Below, in pieces: positions 22,752 to 36,112 of a stretch of 64,000 nt of DNA. Source of the DNA: Siphonodentalium dalli. Lineage: Eukaryota > Mollusca > Scaphopoda > Gadilida > Siphonodentaliidae. The position numbers and the translations under genes are program-made. The first letter of the stretch is position 1. The number at the start of each line of letters is the position of its first letter. The stretch covers positions 259,874,077-259,938,076 of the forward strand of contig CP136061.1 of NCBI GenBank assembly GCA_032622095.1, in the 5' to 3' direction. The notes under the pieces are model-generated. The model saw only the letters and a program-made list of their open reading frames with translations. It did not search any database and had not been told where the DNA came from.

Positions 22752-25079
22752 GTGCTTGATATATAACGCATGCACATGGTTCAGCCATTTTAAAATTCCG
22801 GTGGTGGAGTTTTTTTTCATGTGGCTGACGTTAGGATAATATGGCTGGCGGCGGCTTGTGGCCAATATGGCTGGCGGCGTGCGTGGCGGCTTCGGGCTCT
22901 ATCGTTACCATTACCGTCATTTTTTTCCATAATCGGTAAACTTTGAAGACGGTATTATGATGGTTACAGGCCTGTTACCTGGTACATTGTGGTTTACATT
23001 TATCAGAATACAAAGAAACTACTTTGTTTCTTACACCATAGTTATCTTTCAGTTGAAAGAAACTGTTCATTCTTCACTTGTCATTTCTTTCCTGATATCA
23101 TTTGCCTGCCTTCGCTACCGTGACCAGGGACAAAATCTAGCCCACTATTATATTGCAAGTTATGATTGCATAATTCTGTGCTATCTGTAAACCACTGAAT
23201 GTGTGGGACAGCTCATTATTTCCCGGGGTGTTATTGAGTGGGAATGATTGATCACGTTCATAAACATGGATTTATATGTATGATTTATAATAATTCACCC
23301 GGGCAGTGAATAATAGTTTTATAAGTTAAATACTTCGAAAGTAATACACCTTATTTCCTGGCATATATTAAAAGCATTATACTTATTCATACCCGGCGGA
23401 ACATTCCAATATCCAACTTAACAGCACATGCAGTGGTTATTTCAAAGCTCTTGGATGTATAGCTGAATGATGCTTCCATAACTCGGAATTATTACCTGTA
23501 TTTGAGACCAGTGTACCTTGTCATCAATCCATGCATGATGCATGCAGACAAATGATACATTGCCACTGTTTGTTAATCCATAATTGTATCAAACTGAGCG
23601 TTGGTGGTGTGTGTTTCCTTATTTATTGTAAGCTGTGTAGCTATTCGATTTCCTCCAAAAACAGTTGACTTGTGTACAAAATTATCTCTACTCAATGGGG
23701 GTTTGAAGGGATTAATTGAAATAATCAGTAATACGGTATACCGCAGTATGGTTTTAGGATTACCACAGTATTTTTTTGCTTAAATACCGCCCAGCACCAG
23801 ATTACTTCGGCAAACCATTAACAGTTCCTGTCTCTTTTATTGACTGTGCCATGGTCGTGATTCCATCAACGGAACCAACAGTTGTTTCTATTCCCGACAG
23901 TCTATTATCAACATAGAACTTTTCATTGCAAAGATTCCGCGTGCACCTATACTTTCTGGAAGAGTGACAGACACTGATTAAGGTTATCGAGAAATAATCT
24001 GGCTAATTAAGTAACAACCAATTATTTTACAGCATTTCGTAACAACTAATTATTTTACAGTATTTTGTGAATTGACAACAATTATTTTTATATACCGGAA
24101 AATTCTTTGTATTATTTTTATATTTATATTTTATATTTATATAAATTATTTTTGTTTTTATATAAGTTCTTTGTATTCTTTTACAGATGAGCAGTATGTG
24201 TTATCATACCAATGATAACAGTGGGATCATCCAAAGAATTGAGGCTCCAGAATATAATTGCTGAGGTGATTGAGTGGGAACAGAACATTTTGCTCAAACT
24301 TTCTTTTAAAAGTTTATATCCAAATCACTAGGAACACACAATGTCATTCTGATTATCTGAGATATGGAATATATGTTATAATATAGTGAATCTCATTGGC
24401 TGAATTAGCCCAAGTTTCTTTGACATAAACCAGCTTGTGCTATCGGTAGAGCAAGACTGTTCACATTATTCTTTTATAGCAGACTATAGTCACAGATTTT
24501 ACATGAAATATAATCAACTTTATCCTACATATCAGCATGGAATGATGTATTATAATCAAACCTTTGTTAAAATAGGTGTAGAATATGTCATGAAATTAGA
24601 GGTAACCATGAATTATATCATGATTTGTTATCGATTTCAAAAAGATCCAACTTCATCCCAAGTCTTTTCGGCAACATTCAGATTTTCAAGAACAACAGTT
24701 TTGACTGTGACAGATGGAAACTCACCCAAACAACGAACATGTGAACGCAAGCAAATACTACTTTTATTCCAATATTATATTACTCATAAAAGGTTATTAA
24801 ATGGCAAGTGATGTCATTACTGAATGAAATTTTGTATGGAGGTTTGCCATCATGACTGCTTTCAAGAGGGGTTCATGAAGTTGTTTAAAATTGTTTGGCT
24901 ACCATGTTCAAAGCTAGAATTCAGGCATATTTAGTAGTCCTATAGTGGCTAATTGCTGGCTGTACTTATATTATATAATCGCGATGTACATTAAGAGTTA
25001 TAAGGTGCATATATACATCATTTTCTGTAATTAAATGGCACAAAAACAGCTAAGATCGACGTGTGTACTTGTCTGTAAA
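22752..25079. other. long stretch without gene
   Basis: No coding sequence is supported; open frames (up to 124 codons near 24.4 kb) are AT-rich and show no recognisable domain. Small items seen: a GGCTGGCGGC-rich patch at 22,840-22,890 and two to three copies of a GTAACAACTAATTATTTTAC unit near 24,010-24,070. Confidence 0.45.
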
Positions 25080-25200
25080 CAGCCTACTTTTCCATCAATG
25101 TATATTCGAAAATTTCGAGTTGGCCATTTCGACTTAAATTCGAATCGAATTTGACTTTCGTATCGAATCTCGAATATCGAATATTCGCACGACCCTAGTT
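25080..25200. repeat. TTCGAA/ATTCGAAT-rich palindromic patch
   Basis: TATTCGAAAATTTCGA, AAATTCGAATCGAATTT and CGAATATCGAATATTCG follow one another. Such runs often form the ends of DNA transposons, but I could not find a matching second end. Confidence 0.45.
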
Positions 25201-26689
25201 TCGTCCTTTCATTTTTACCAAAGTTACAGCCCTTGTTTAACTTGAGAATTTCTTAATTTTGTCTCTGTATGAACATTTCAGCTTGTACCTTGGGCATGGA
25301 ATATCAGATTTGGTTGTGCTTGCTTTATTGTATTGATAACCCAGTTTAAGGGGAAAGGATACCCACTTCTTAGATTTAGACAATAAAAAAAAAATTCCAT
25401 CCATTGTCCACTCTCTAAACTGAGCATTGGGGGCATATGACATGCTTGGCGTATTTTGCACTTGTTTTACAGTAATTGGTTAATTTAGGTGACCAGGTCA
25501 ACAAAGTCTGCTATAAAATAGTATATGGACCGGGCATGGACTGAACCAGTATTGTTCCAACCCATTTCATTAGCTGGTTTTGTCCAAGGAAACTTGGACT
25601 TTGGTGTAATCATTGTTGCTTGTTTATCGGAATATAAATCATTCTGAACAGAGAAGTAAATGTTTACAATTGTGCGTAGTTCAAATGTTACGTTGTATGA
25701 AATGGTCTGTAAAGACATATTGTGGACTTATTTCATTGAATAAAACCAATCAGTTAGTATCCAAACACTATTGGAAGTTTCCGCCTTGTTATTTAGCATA
25801 GGCTATCAGCTGAGCCAAGGCAAATGATTTGGCAAAAAGAAATTCCGTAGGCTATTTTGTAGCTGAGGCAAATTTCAGAGCCAGCCGATGTTTTTTTTGC
25901 GCAAAATTATAATCGACTACTAGTACTAGTAAGTTCCAACAGTAAACTGAAGTTATAGAGCACAACAGAGCATACAACTATATGGATCTTAGGTTTTTAG
26001 CGGAGGAAAATTTTTCAGCCTGGTCAATTTCTTAGCCTTGGCTAATTATTGCTAATTATCAGGGCTGAAGATTGTGTAGCAATTAACTCAGATTGTCAAA
26101 AATTCCAACCACATCAGCTGTACTATTACAAAGGACACAACGGTTGAACTACATATAAATGAAAATATTTACTACTTTACTCGGGACGTCGAATGGTTGC
26201 ACCAATAATTTTTACTGCATTTAATTTGATTGCAAAAGTGATTCTCTTTCAACCTATTTGGGGTATCAAATTTAGGAAAATAACTTATTTTATTTTAGTT
26301 GTTATCACCTCAGTGAAATGTTTCAAGTTCAAGCTAGTGTTTGGTCATACCTTTTCTGATGCAGTTGTGCCCCTTTTTGACTGATTATTTTGTTGTCTAG
26401 ATGAAAACTTGAATAAAATTTGTCAAAATTCCGTAGAATTTGAATTAGTAATTATGTGTCATCATAGACAGTTGGAAGTAAAGTTTGATCCATTGATTGA
26501 TGCCATTATTTAATTTTTTCGCTACCGTAAAAAAAAGTACCACCTTTTTCGGCCTTTCATTTAAATTTGTGGCATTTTTTGTGCTCTGTGATAAGTCAAC
26601 TCCAAAAAAAAACCATCCAACTTTACCATAGCACGCCTGATTTACATCTTGTTTCAATTTTTGATGGGCCTAAGTTTCATCAGACTATT
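25201..26689. other. stretch without gene
   Basis: No gene or clear repeat is recognised. The part from about 26,190 may be a worn interspersed repeat. Confidence 0.4.
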
Positions 26690-27165
26690 AAGAATTCAAT
26701 CCCAATATGCCTTCAATTTTATCATCTGTCTGCATCATGAAATTGTGACCAATATTGTTTAAATTATCATTGTAAAAATTTAAATTGAATATTGCTCACA
26801 TTATGCGGACAACCTATAACTGTTGTAATATATTGATCATAACTCAGTCAAAAGTCACCGGACCTTGACCAAATTTTACCATGACCCGTGTCATCTTAAA
26901 TGTGAACGTTATATTAAATAACAAGAACTTCTGTTCAATACTTCTCAAATTATCATCTGTACAACCCAAAAGTGTGTTTAAAAATTGAGCATAACTCAGT
27001 CATAATCAGTGGACCATGACCAAATTGAACTTGATCAGCTAGTTCTCGATTGTCAACTACATACCTAATTTCCATGGAATTCTCAGTAACATTATCCTCT
27101 GAATAATTGTCGGTGGACAACTATGTTTGGATTTGTTTTGATGAAATATACAGTTCAAATTGCAA
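26690..27165 (+). repeat. diverged ~150 bp core repeats of another interspersed family
   Basis: ATTGATCATAACTCAGTC...CCGGACCTTGACCAAATTT and ATTGAGCATAACTCAGTC...GTGGACCATGACCAAATT lie 152 bp apart, with weaker similarity in the parts between. No ends were found. Confidence 0.55.
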
Positions 27166-29663
27166 TCAAGGTTAGGACCAATGATTTCTGCTAGTATTTG
27201 ATTTTCTTGTATTGAGTGTCAAATTTGATGTTTTTAGACCAAGTACTGATATTTCCCTACAATCAGTCAAATATTGGGACTGAAAACAAAAGTAGCTATC
27301 AGTCGTTTGAAAATTTCCAACCAGTGTTGTTGGGTTCGGAAATTTCCAACAGTTGGATAGTTTTAGATACCAGTTGGAAAAATCTAACAGCAGGAGGAGG
27401 TGCAAATGAAATTGCTCCAAAAGTTAGATCTGCTTCCAGCATGGAGTGTAGTTGAACATTCCAAGTTTCCCCCCTCAATTGTTTATTCACAAAAAAAAAG
27501 TACATGTGTATAATCTAATTTGGACCAACTCACTGGCATGCCTTTTTGAATTTCAAATTTCGGCAGTAGTAGATGTTTTATTCACACAATAATTAAATTA
27601 CAGCAAAGCATCGATAATGATTCAAAAGTCTGGTGAAATTATTGTGAGGGAGTGGCATAACCAGGACTGGCTGTCTTCCTGTCACCCCCCGGAGTCAAAA
27701 TAATAAATAAATTACAGTTATTATTAGGAAACTGAGCACATGGGAATATAAGTACATGTATCATTAAAAGTAGTTTTGAAATTCTGAGTGAATTCAAAGT
27801 TAGTATTACATTACAACTCTTGTCCCAAGTTTTCTAACTGTTGGAGATTTCCAAATTAACACCCCTCTAATGTCGGAAAATTTTCAAAAGATGGTCATTT
27901 CAGATAAAAAGGCATAAATTTCACAATGGTTAAAAGTTAATCAAAGTCACGGACGGGTGATAGTAATTGATAATATGGTATTCAAATAAGGTTTCAAATA
28001 AGATTTCTGACTGTGTAGATACTAATTGGCCCACCTCAGACATTCAAATTTGATTTACCCCTACAAAATAAATAAAATGTGTAATGTATCAAATTACATG
28101 TGTAAGACTGCAATGTAAAAAAAATTATCTGGAAAAGAGCATTTTGATTTGGAGTGAGACCGAGCTGCCCCATAAAGAGAAATTACAATAATTGTTCTCG
28201 AAGGGTTGCTTGTGTCATGTGTTAAAGTTTTGTTTGTTTCTTCTATTCACTACATGTATCTATAATTATTTCATATTGATTATTATAATATTATGTTCCA
28301 ATAATACATGTATAGTTGATACTTAATATATTTATCAGAATAAAGAAAGTGTGAAAAACTTGTCTTTCATTAATGAAACATTTTGTCTCCCCTTGGGGTT
28401 TGGAAGGTAGGAATATGGTATGTTCCATTTTAAAAGTAATATAGATTTTCTCTGAAAACCAAATTAAGGTGGTACAGAATTAGATATAATTTCATCATTG
28501 ATGGTCATGGCAATTTGTTCAGGAAACTAAATCTTACTAAATTTAAGATACATATACAAAATTTAGGTTTCTTCAGCAACCTGGGACACTTATCTACATG
28601 TGGTGCAAGTTTTGGTTTATTTTGCATGAAAATGTATACTACGTTGACTTTCCATCTGTCAGTCTGTTTGTCCATCCAGGTATATATCATGGTCACGGGT
28701 TATCGACTTCATGACTTATTTCCCTAGAGTACCAAATGAAGTCTATATCTTCCATTCTAGAGGGAAGTTTCTTTGTTATTTAAAATTTAGCATTTTCCGT
28801 TTGAAGGATATCCTCCTGTTTATTTAAATTTGGTTTGCTGTTCTGACCATCTTTCAATTTGGCACCATGGGATATTCCAGCACCCAAGGTGCGACTTATT
28901 GTTTATGATACAATCAAATCAGTAGTAGATTAAGCTTTAAAATTTTCAACTGAGGAACAGATACTTCTATGAATAGACTGTGATATTTGAATGAGAGGCC
29001 GATAACGATCAGCAGATGTTAACCCATCCCTTGGCGATAGTAAATTACTATGATCGGAATCATAAATGAGAGTTTTGATGTTGAATTGTAGAGTATACTG
29101 TTATATACTATTATAGACAAATGTACACAAATTATTGGAATTTATGGGTCACTCGCATTTATATAAGAGAATGCACTGGTACAGGATCTGTAATGCTGCA
29201 CCACCACAGCCTTGGGTGTTAAATGTGAAGACGGTGACCTGGATATGGAATACTTGGGTTAAGAGAGTCCAATTTAAGTTTACACTGATGATGTATCATA
29301 TTCTACCAAAAACACCCATCAAGATAAAGACACCTCGCTGCTGACCCATTAATATCAATTATATAGCAGAGCTGTCGACAAATCACAGGCAATGTTTATA
29401 TTGAAGGCTGGCATCTCTATTAAACCAATAACATTTATACTGACATCAGGCCATCTGTAGAGTGATATACTCAGCTGTGCAATGCAGCACATATGTTCTA
29501 GTCTACTGTTAATATCATGTGATGTGTATTGTTGAAACTTTTTTTTAAATTAGATACCATAGCTTTCTTTATCTGCACATTGGCATAAGAGACATCAGAA
29601 AATAATATAGCCTTATCAATAGCTAAGTAGTCCAAAGGCATGGGATGGAATTGATGAATGGGG
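27166..29663. other. stretch without gene
   Basis: No gene is supported. A CTGTCAGTCTGTTTGTCC patch near 28,652 looks like the microsatellite of a worn interspersed repeat, and 29143-29213 resembles the segment before the GC-rich repeat at 6.2 kb. Confidence 0.4.
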
Positions 29664-29878
29664 TTTACCCTTTCAGTGCCAAGTCCGATTTTTGTATCAA
29701 CCCATATTTCCTTGATCATTTTTCAAATTTATTAATTATAATAATGTAATACATTGATGGAAAGAGCTCTTAGAGCTTTTACCATCAATGTATCACATTA
29801 TTATAATCATCAAATTTGAAAAATGATAAAGGAAATATGGGTTGATGCAAAAATCGGACTTGGCACTGAAAGGGTTAA
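29664..29878. mobile_element. palindromic MITE, piggyBac-like
   Basis: Two arms of about 100 bp are nearly perfect reverse complements (ACCCTTTCAGTGCC...GGCACTGAAAGGGT) with only a few central bases unpaired near AGAGCTCTTAGAGCT. The outer ends read TTTA-CCCTTT and AAAGGG-TTAA. TTAA next to CCCTTT is the signature of piggyBac-superfamily ends; the left TTAA would carry one change. There is no coding capacity. Confidence 0.7.
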
Positions 29879-29884
29879 AGTCGC

Positions 29885-30352
29885 TCCAAACAAATTTACC
29901 AGTACATAACACAATAATTTGAACCGATTTAAACCAAATTTGGTGTGGTGACTCGGGGTACCCTTGGCAGAGTTATAATGGTGTTAGTTTTTCAAATTTT
30001 GTTAACTTTTAAAAAAATTATTTAAACAAAAAATATTTTATTATATTTTGTTTTTTATTTATATATATATATTTATTTTTTTAATTAAGCAAGGAACTCA
30101 ATCTAAATTTTTTTTTTTAAGAGTGAATATATTTTTCGAAAAAGGGCCATAACTCAGTTAAAAATAGTCTGATCAAACTCATATTCGAACTCGATCTGTA
30201 TTTTGGGCTGAGACACTCACAAATTTGGTTGCGATCAGATAGAAAATGTTTCAGTTATCGCATTATGCGTAAATTGTCTATGGACAGACGGACGGACGAC
30301 GAGTGGTCAATTTGGACGTTGACACTATGTTTACCTATGGTATGGGTAAACA
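29885..30352 (-). mobile_element. reversed fragment of a third rolling-circle-like family
   Basis: Read on the minus strand, it begins with a TGTTTACCCATAC/GGTAAACA hairpin, then CGTCGTCCGTCCGTCTGTCC, then a core block with words such as GAGTTATGGCCC. This is the same layout as the other families here, with unrelated sequence. The end towards 29,885 is not defined. Confidence 0.55.
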
Positions 30353-30674
30353 TAAAAATTAGTCACATCATCTCCAACTTGATTGTCCAGGTATTTTGGA
30401 TCAAGGCTGTTGTTATTCTCCATATGCAAGATCAATGCATAATTGCATATCAACCCAAATATTCATATTTACAATTGCCGATTAGTGCATCACTTAAGAA
30501 TAAGAATTAATATACATGTATGAAAGTAATGATGAGATATACTAAGTTGTGAGAAATTTCTAAACATAGTTTTGGTGGTCAAATTTTTAGATGAACATAA
30601 AATAAAATATCGATTAGAGAGCTATCATGCTGAATATCATTGTAGATCGACTGATGTGTTGTGAAATCCCGTCC

Positions 30675-30765
30675 AAATTGAGGTCCACATTGAGGTAAAA
30701 ATTGAGGTACAAGGTACAAATTGAGGTAGGGCCTACAAGGTACAAATTGAGGTACAAGAGGTGTT
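30675..30765 (+). repeat. short ATTGAGGTACAA minisatellite
   Basis: About six imperfect copies of ATTGAGGT(A/C)(C)A with ACAAGGTACAA links lie in 90 bp. Confidence 0.75.
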
Positions 30766-30779
30766 TCAAACCTGACCAT

Positions 30780-32610
30780 ATAAAAAAAAAATTACAAGCC
30801 AGTTCAAGATTGAAAATAATATATACATGATACATCCTTGAAATTTTGTTGCCAAGAATGTATATTTTATTTTTCAAGTAAGTTTATTTTCTTTTTCACA
30901 AAAATGTCAGTGCATTTCGACCATCTACTTACTACCAAAAGTTTACCGTGTGTAGGCCTACGATGATTACAGCACATTGGATTTAGTAGCTATGGATAGT
31001 ACTGTAGTCTTTACCCGTATCTCGCAATGTTTAGTGAACAAATTATGCCACTAACACATGGGAGTTGAATAATTGCATAGCACGTACGGCAGCTGATAGA
31101 AATTTCCAAGTGAAAATATTTTTAAGTTTATACCGGCGGTGCCATTTCGGTGCATGACCGGGGTGCAACTACGCAATGCCAGATCAACACAGTCCTGAGA
31201 TCCGGCAACTTTTCGGGTTCAGGTTCAGCAGTGGATTGGTGCCCCACTGCTTATTGAGTTAGGTTATCTACTGAACCGAACCTACATGTATCAGTCTACA
31301 TGGACAGAAGACCGGCCGGGTTACGGGCCAAAATATTGGATCTACAATAGCGTATGTATATATAGGCCTATACCCGATCGATATGTTAGGTACTGTTATT
31401 TATAAGTATACGGTATATACGTGTACACATGGTATTTTTGACATAATTCTGCAAAATTAATGGATAGCTAGGAATACTCTTCTGAGCTATAGATACAACT
31501 GATATATTGCTCTAAATGAACATGAAATTATCTTAGGCTATACAGGGTAACATTTCTGGAGGGATCTCCTCATATACATGTAATTTAATCCCCGCGTACG
31601 CGCGGTAGATATATATATAACGTGTGGGTCAGTTTGGGTATGCATATATCTATTTTTCAGTATAGTTGCCTAACTTACTGCTACATATTGATCTTTATCA
31701 CATAGTTTGGGTTCACCATTTCGAAATTACTCAGCTTCGAATAAATTGCATGATTTTGTACACCACGTTAATTCGCTGTCTGATTCGATCTGTCTCATAT
31801 TGCAGATTAATTGCAAGGTATAATATATAACGATGTGTATACACATAGCAACATGTTACACTAAAACTAACTCACATCATTCAGAAACACGACTTATCAA
31901 GAGAATGTACGGATGCCTAGATAATTTACTTAACTTTGAGCGATAGGACTCAAAATCAAAACCCGTGTGCTTGTGTGCAACGTTGAGACAATGGACTCTT
32001 TTCAAAGGGTTCATAGTGGACATAATTGCCTTTATCTTATAATGAAACTGTTTCATAATTAAAATGAATTTATTATGAATGTGTTTTACTAAGAACATCA
32101 TGATGACATGTTGCAATATTATTTTACAGAGAAAGAATCACTTTATATTTATGAAAAACCAGGAAGTAAATGTTCATTTTGGGAACTCGTGAGTGTAAAA
32201 CGTCATTGTTTACTGCGTACATATATATAATATGAAGTTTTGGTAAAACAAATTCAAGGTTAACACGAAGATTTGGAAAGACACTGAGAGTGAGAATAAC
32301 GCATCGCGTTAGACTTGAATTGTAAGTATAACACACGTTATAGAACTTAGATTCTCACAAACTATTCAACTATTCTTTTGGTGACTAGTGTCATAGTGAT
32401 TACTTTTCACCTTTGCTCAAAATTTATACTTGAAGTTACACAATTTCGTGGTATCTGTTAACTTGCAATGGTACAGAGTCATAGTCATTATTGGGCGTAT
32501 TCGAATCTTTATTCGTCTATGATCGTGAACGACATGTTATCAAGATCATATAAATATAGCACAATCGGTCCAATATGTTGTCATCATTGACATTGTTGAT
32601 AAATTAAAGG
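30780..32610. other. stretch without gene
   Basis: I see no supported gene, RNA or clear repeat in this AT-rich stretch. Confidence 0.45.
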
Positions 32611-32617
32611 CTAGTAA

Positions 32618-35567
32618 TAGTCCATGCACTGCCCAGCGCATTTATGAGAAAACAGTGCCAAACCTCAAACTAAATTACAGGCCTGGCATTCTCAGAAATC
32701 TAGGAGAGCTAAAAATCGCCCTCCTGAAAAGGTCTAGGAGGGCTATTATTTGTGCCGAGCACAGGAGGGCGAAAATGTTTGCCAAATGATTAAATCAGAC
32801 ATAGTAAATATTCCACTCCACATGTACAGTATTGATAAAAATAAAGTACATGTCAGTATTAAACTATTACAATAATTGCTGAGTTTGTTGTTTTCATTAT
32901 ACAAAATATTTTAATATTAAATAACAAGATATGTTGTTACTTTAGCTAGTAATGTATTTAGTAACAATTCAGACAACTATTCTTTTAATGCCTCAATGAT
33001 GCCTGACATTATATAGCACTGTCCAGTTGCGTGGGAGGCATGACGCAATACTTCAAAGTGACATAACTCTGAACGGTGTGTCTATTTCACAGAGGCACGT
33101 GCTTCCGGTGGAAATGTTGCTACAACGTAATCAATATCGCTTGTACATTTCGCCAGGGACAGTCGGAATGCGGCTTATAGATCAAAGGTCCCATACCGAC
33201 ATCGTTTAAAACTTCGGTTAAAACTTCGTTGCCGACTCTGTTAGTACATAGATCATTACTTACACCCGGGTCCTGGAGAGCGATGTTTTGCAGTTTGGGA
33301 GGGCGTTATTTCGTCCGCCTGGATTATTTTCAGGCGGGCGGTAGGCGAGCGATTTTATCGCTCGCCTCAGAATGCCAGGCCTGAAATTACTAATTGCAAC
33401 ACAATGTTTCTGAGCAGGATTATGTCTATTAACCAAATATAAACAACATAGGCCCACTAAAAATAAAAAAGGATCAAGAAAGCGAAATTTTGTGAAATAA
33501 ATAAAAATTTGGTAAAACTAAATGACTCAATTTATAGCTTTTCAATGTTTATAAAAAAAAATTCATTTCACATGTCTTTCCATTCGATTCATATATCTTT
33601 TTGTTGAGTACACAATCGTGATTACAATTTACATATTAAACAGAAAACATTTTCCAGATACGTTGAGTATTTTACGAGTTATGTGCCTCCAAAATTGGGA
33701 GTTTGTCTAATTTCGGAGCCTCAATTTCCAAGAATTACTTCATGCATCTATGATTGAGAACAAAATGTGTGTCCCATTCTATGGACTTTGCCATACTTGC
33801 CTTGTGACACAGAACTGGTGTGATGAAATAGCATATTTGAGGTCATACAAGATTACAACTCAATAAATTGATATCCATATGCCCTGTATTTCTCATAACC
33901 TCTTACATGTAAGTGTACTAGGTTAAATACACTGTGCTGGAGTTGCTAAAGATGTGCCAAAATCAACTTATGGCCCTGTGAATCCTTAGTATTGACTCTT
34001 TTCCAAAAAATGCCATTTTGGACTGTTTTGGGGTGTTTTTGTCCATTTTTAATGTTTTTCTGGCACAAATAGTAAATATAAACAATGAATACAATTACCG
34101 TAGTGTTTAATGTGTAAAATCATTTGAACGTTCCTCCTAAAACACTTAGTGTTGGAAAAATAGGATTACACTGGTTATGCTAATTCAACAGTCACTGGAT
34201 TTCACATGTTTTTCAAGAAACTTACTCCATATTTGAACATTGATAATTATGGGGTAGGTGAAATCACAAAAGGCTATGATCTTGCCGCCATATTCTAGTC
34301 ATTGGAGACAAAGGGTTGTTTTATTCCATTTTGTGTAGATTATTCTTGCATAATAAAAAGTTTAGTACCGGTAGTTTAGTGGAGGTTTATTTAGAACTTT
34401 ATGAGCTTGTTATATAGAACAACCCGGAAATAATTCACCATTTCGTCATCAAGTTGCAACAAAAAGGATCGTAGCTCTAAATATGAACATCAAAACAGGA
34501 AGCAGTATACTCTGCATCAAATAATAATGATTGTAGGAGCTGGTGATAATAAAGTTGTATGCATCAAGGTTCATGTTTTCTGAGATTTTGTCAATATGGC
34601 TCCCCTACCCCATTATTCAGATATTCAAATTTGGCATCAGTTTCCAAATTTTTTTTTGAAATTCAGTGACATTCATTGGCATATCCAATATAATTAAGGC
34701 TATTATATCGACACTGAAGTGTTTTAGGAGGAAAGTTCAAATGATTGTACACATTAAACACACATTGTTTTCACAATTTTCACAAAAACCTTTAAAAATG
34801 GACAAAAACACCCAAAATGGCATTTTTTATAAAAGAGTCAATTCTCAAGATTCAAAGGGCCATAATTTTATTTTCTGGAATTTCCTTCACAGTGTGTTTA
34901 ACCATGTATACTTAAGTGATTATGAGAAGTAAAGGGGAAATAGATATATATTTATTGAGTTGTATGACCTCAAATATGCTATTTCATCACGCTGGTTCTG
35001 GACGACAGGCAAATTTGGCTGTCCATACAATGGTGGAACACACATTTTGTTTAAGAATATTTTTGTCCTCTCAATCATAGATGCATAAAGAGAACATATT
35101 TTGTGTACAACCTAGAGAGGAAATGACTAAAACAACAAGAAATCCCTTCATTTTTCTTTAGTTTTTAAAATACAAGACCATAAAAAAAGGATTTTAACTA
35201 ATTTTGAGAAATTGAGGCTCCGAAATTAGATAAACTCCAAATTTGGAGGCACATAACTAAAAAAATACTCAACGTATCTGGGAAAGATTTTCTGTTCTGT
35301 AATCAGGGTTGTGTACTCTACAAATTGGATATATAAATGGTAGGCATTGTGAAATAAAGTTTTTTATAAACATTCTTGAAAAGCCATAAATTTAGTATTT
35401 TTTAATATCAAATTTTGACAAATTTATTTTACAAAATTCATCAATTTCGCATTTATTGATTCTTTTTGATTTTTAGTATGTTGTTTGTGATTGGTTAAAG
35501 CACTTATTCCCATGAGAAACTTTGTGTCGCAATTAGTTTGAGGTGAAACCATAAATGCACTGGACTA
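32618..35567. mobile_element. giant fold-back element with ~1 kb arms
   Basis: The outer ends are TAGTCCA and TGGACTA, flanked on both sides by TAA (32615-32617 and 35568-35570). Arms of roughly 900-1,000 bp pair across a ~250 bp centre (about 34,310-34,565). Matching landmarks include AACAACATA, GGAGCCTCAATTT, GCATCTATGATTGAGA, GATGAAATAGCATATTTGAG, AAATGCCATTTTGG and CATTTGAACTTTCC-like sequence. Arm identity is only moderate, with many indels, so it is old. Three-base TAA duplications suit PIF/Harbinger-type elements, but three bases alone are weak evidence. Without the nested insertion it is about 2.2 kb. No coding sequence is seen. Confidence 0.8.
32678..33383. mobile_element. 706-bp DNA element nested in the left arm, hAT-like ends
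   Basis: It interrupts the left arm, whose partner reads straight through (CTCAAACTAATTGC). The ends are CAGGCCTGGCATTCT and AGAATGCCAGGCCTG, with AAATTA repeated directly at both edges (32672-32677 and 33384-33389). CAG...CTG ends suggest hAT, although hAT normally gives 8 bp. Internal GGAGGGCG and GGCGGGCGG blocks lie near the two ends. Confidence 0.75.
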
Positions 35568-35972
35568 TAAAGCACATGTACCAGTCTCCCCATTGCTGGC
35601 CACGGCACAAATGTCTGTCATCGTTTGTCATTCGTCTTCAATGTGGTTGTTCTCTTTCCTATTTTCAAGACTCCTTGTCAGCTGACAAGTTTGAATGAAC
35701 ATCCACTTACACAAAGTCTTATGGCTGGGACCATATTTCACCACAGCACAACAAATGATTATTACCACTTTAGAGCGCGTTCTCTTGTAGATTTATAGTA
35801 AGTCAGTATTTTACCCGCACGATATTAAGATTCCATAATTTTGAGGCGAAGTTGAGCGTAAGCGGGTGTTAATGAGGCTTTGTTTTCATTAACACCCACT
35901 TCCGGTAAAGTCACCGATCACGTGATCACATGAGGACAGAGTGGTAATAATAGTAATAACATGATTTTGTCT
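35568..35972. other. spacer
   Basis: No gene. A small palindrome, GTGTTAATGA...TCATTAACAC, lies near 35,868-35,908. Confidence 0.45.
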
Positions 35973-36112
35973 GGCGTCATGGTTTATTAACGGCCCTCCA
36001 GAATTATTAACAGCCCTCGGGCCTATTAGTGGCCCTTGGCTGCATCTCGGGCCTCTAATAGGCCCTTGGGCTGTTAATCATTCTTGTCGGCCTGTCAATA
36101 AACCATGACGCC
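35973..36112. mobile_element. small fold-back element
   Basis: GGCGTCATGGTTTATTAACG on the left pairs with the inverted CAATAAACCATGACGCC on the right. The arms of about 65-70 bp contain GGGCCTATTAG/CTAATAGGCCC. It is non-coding, and no clear target duplication is seen. Confidence 0.7.

Noticed and set aside
24425-24475. D-arm-like word TGCTATCGGTAGAGCAAG
   Set aside because: No matching anticodon or T arm follows.
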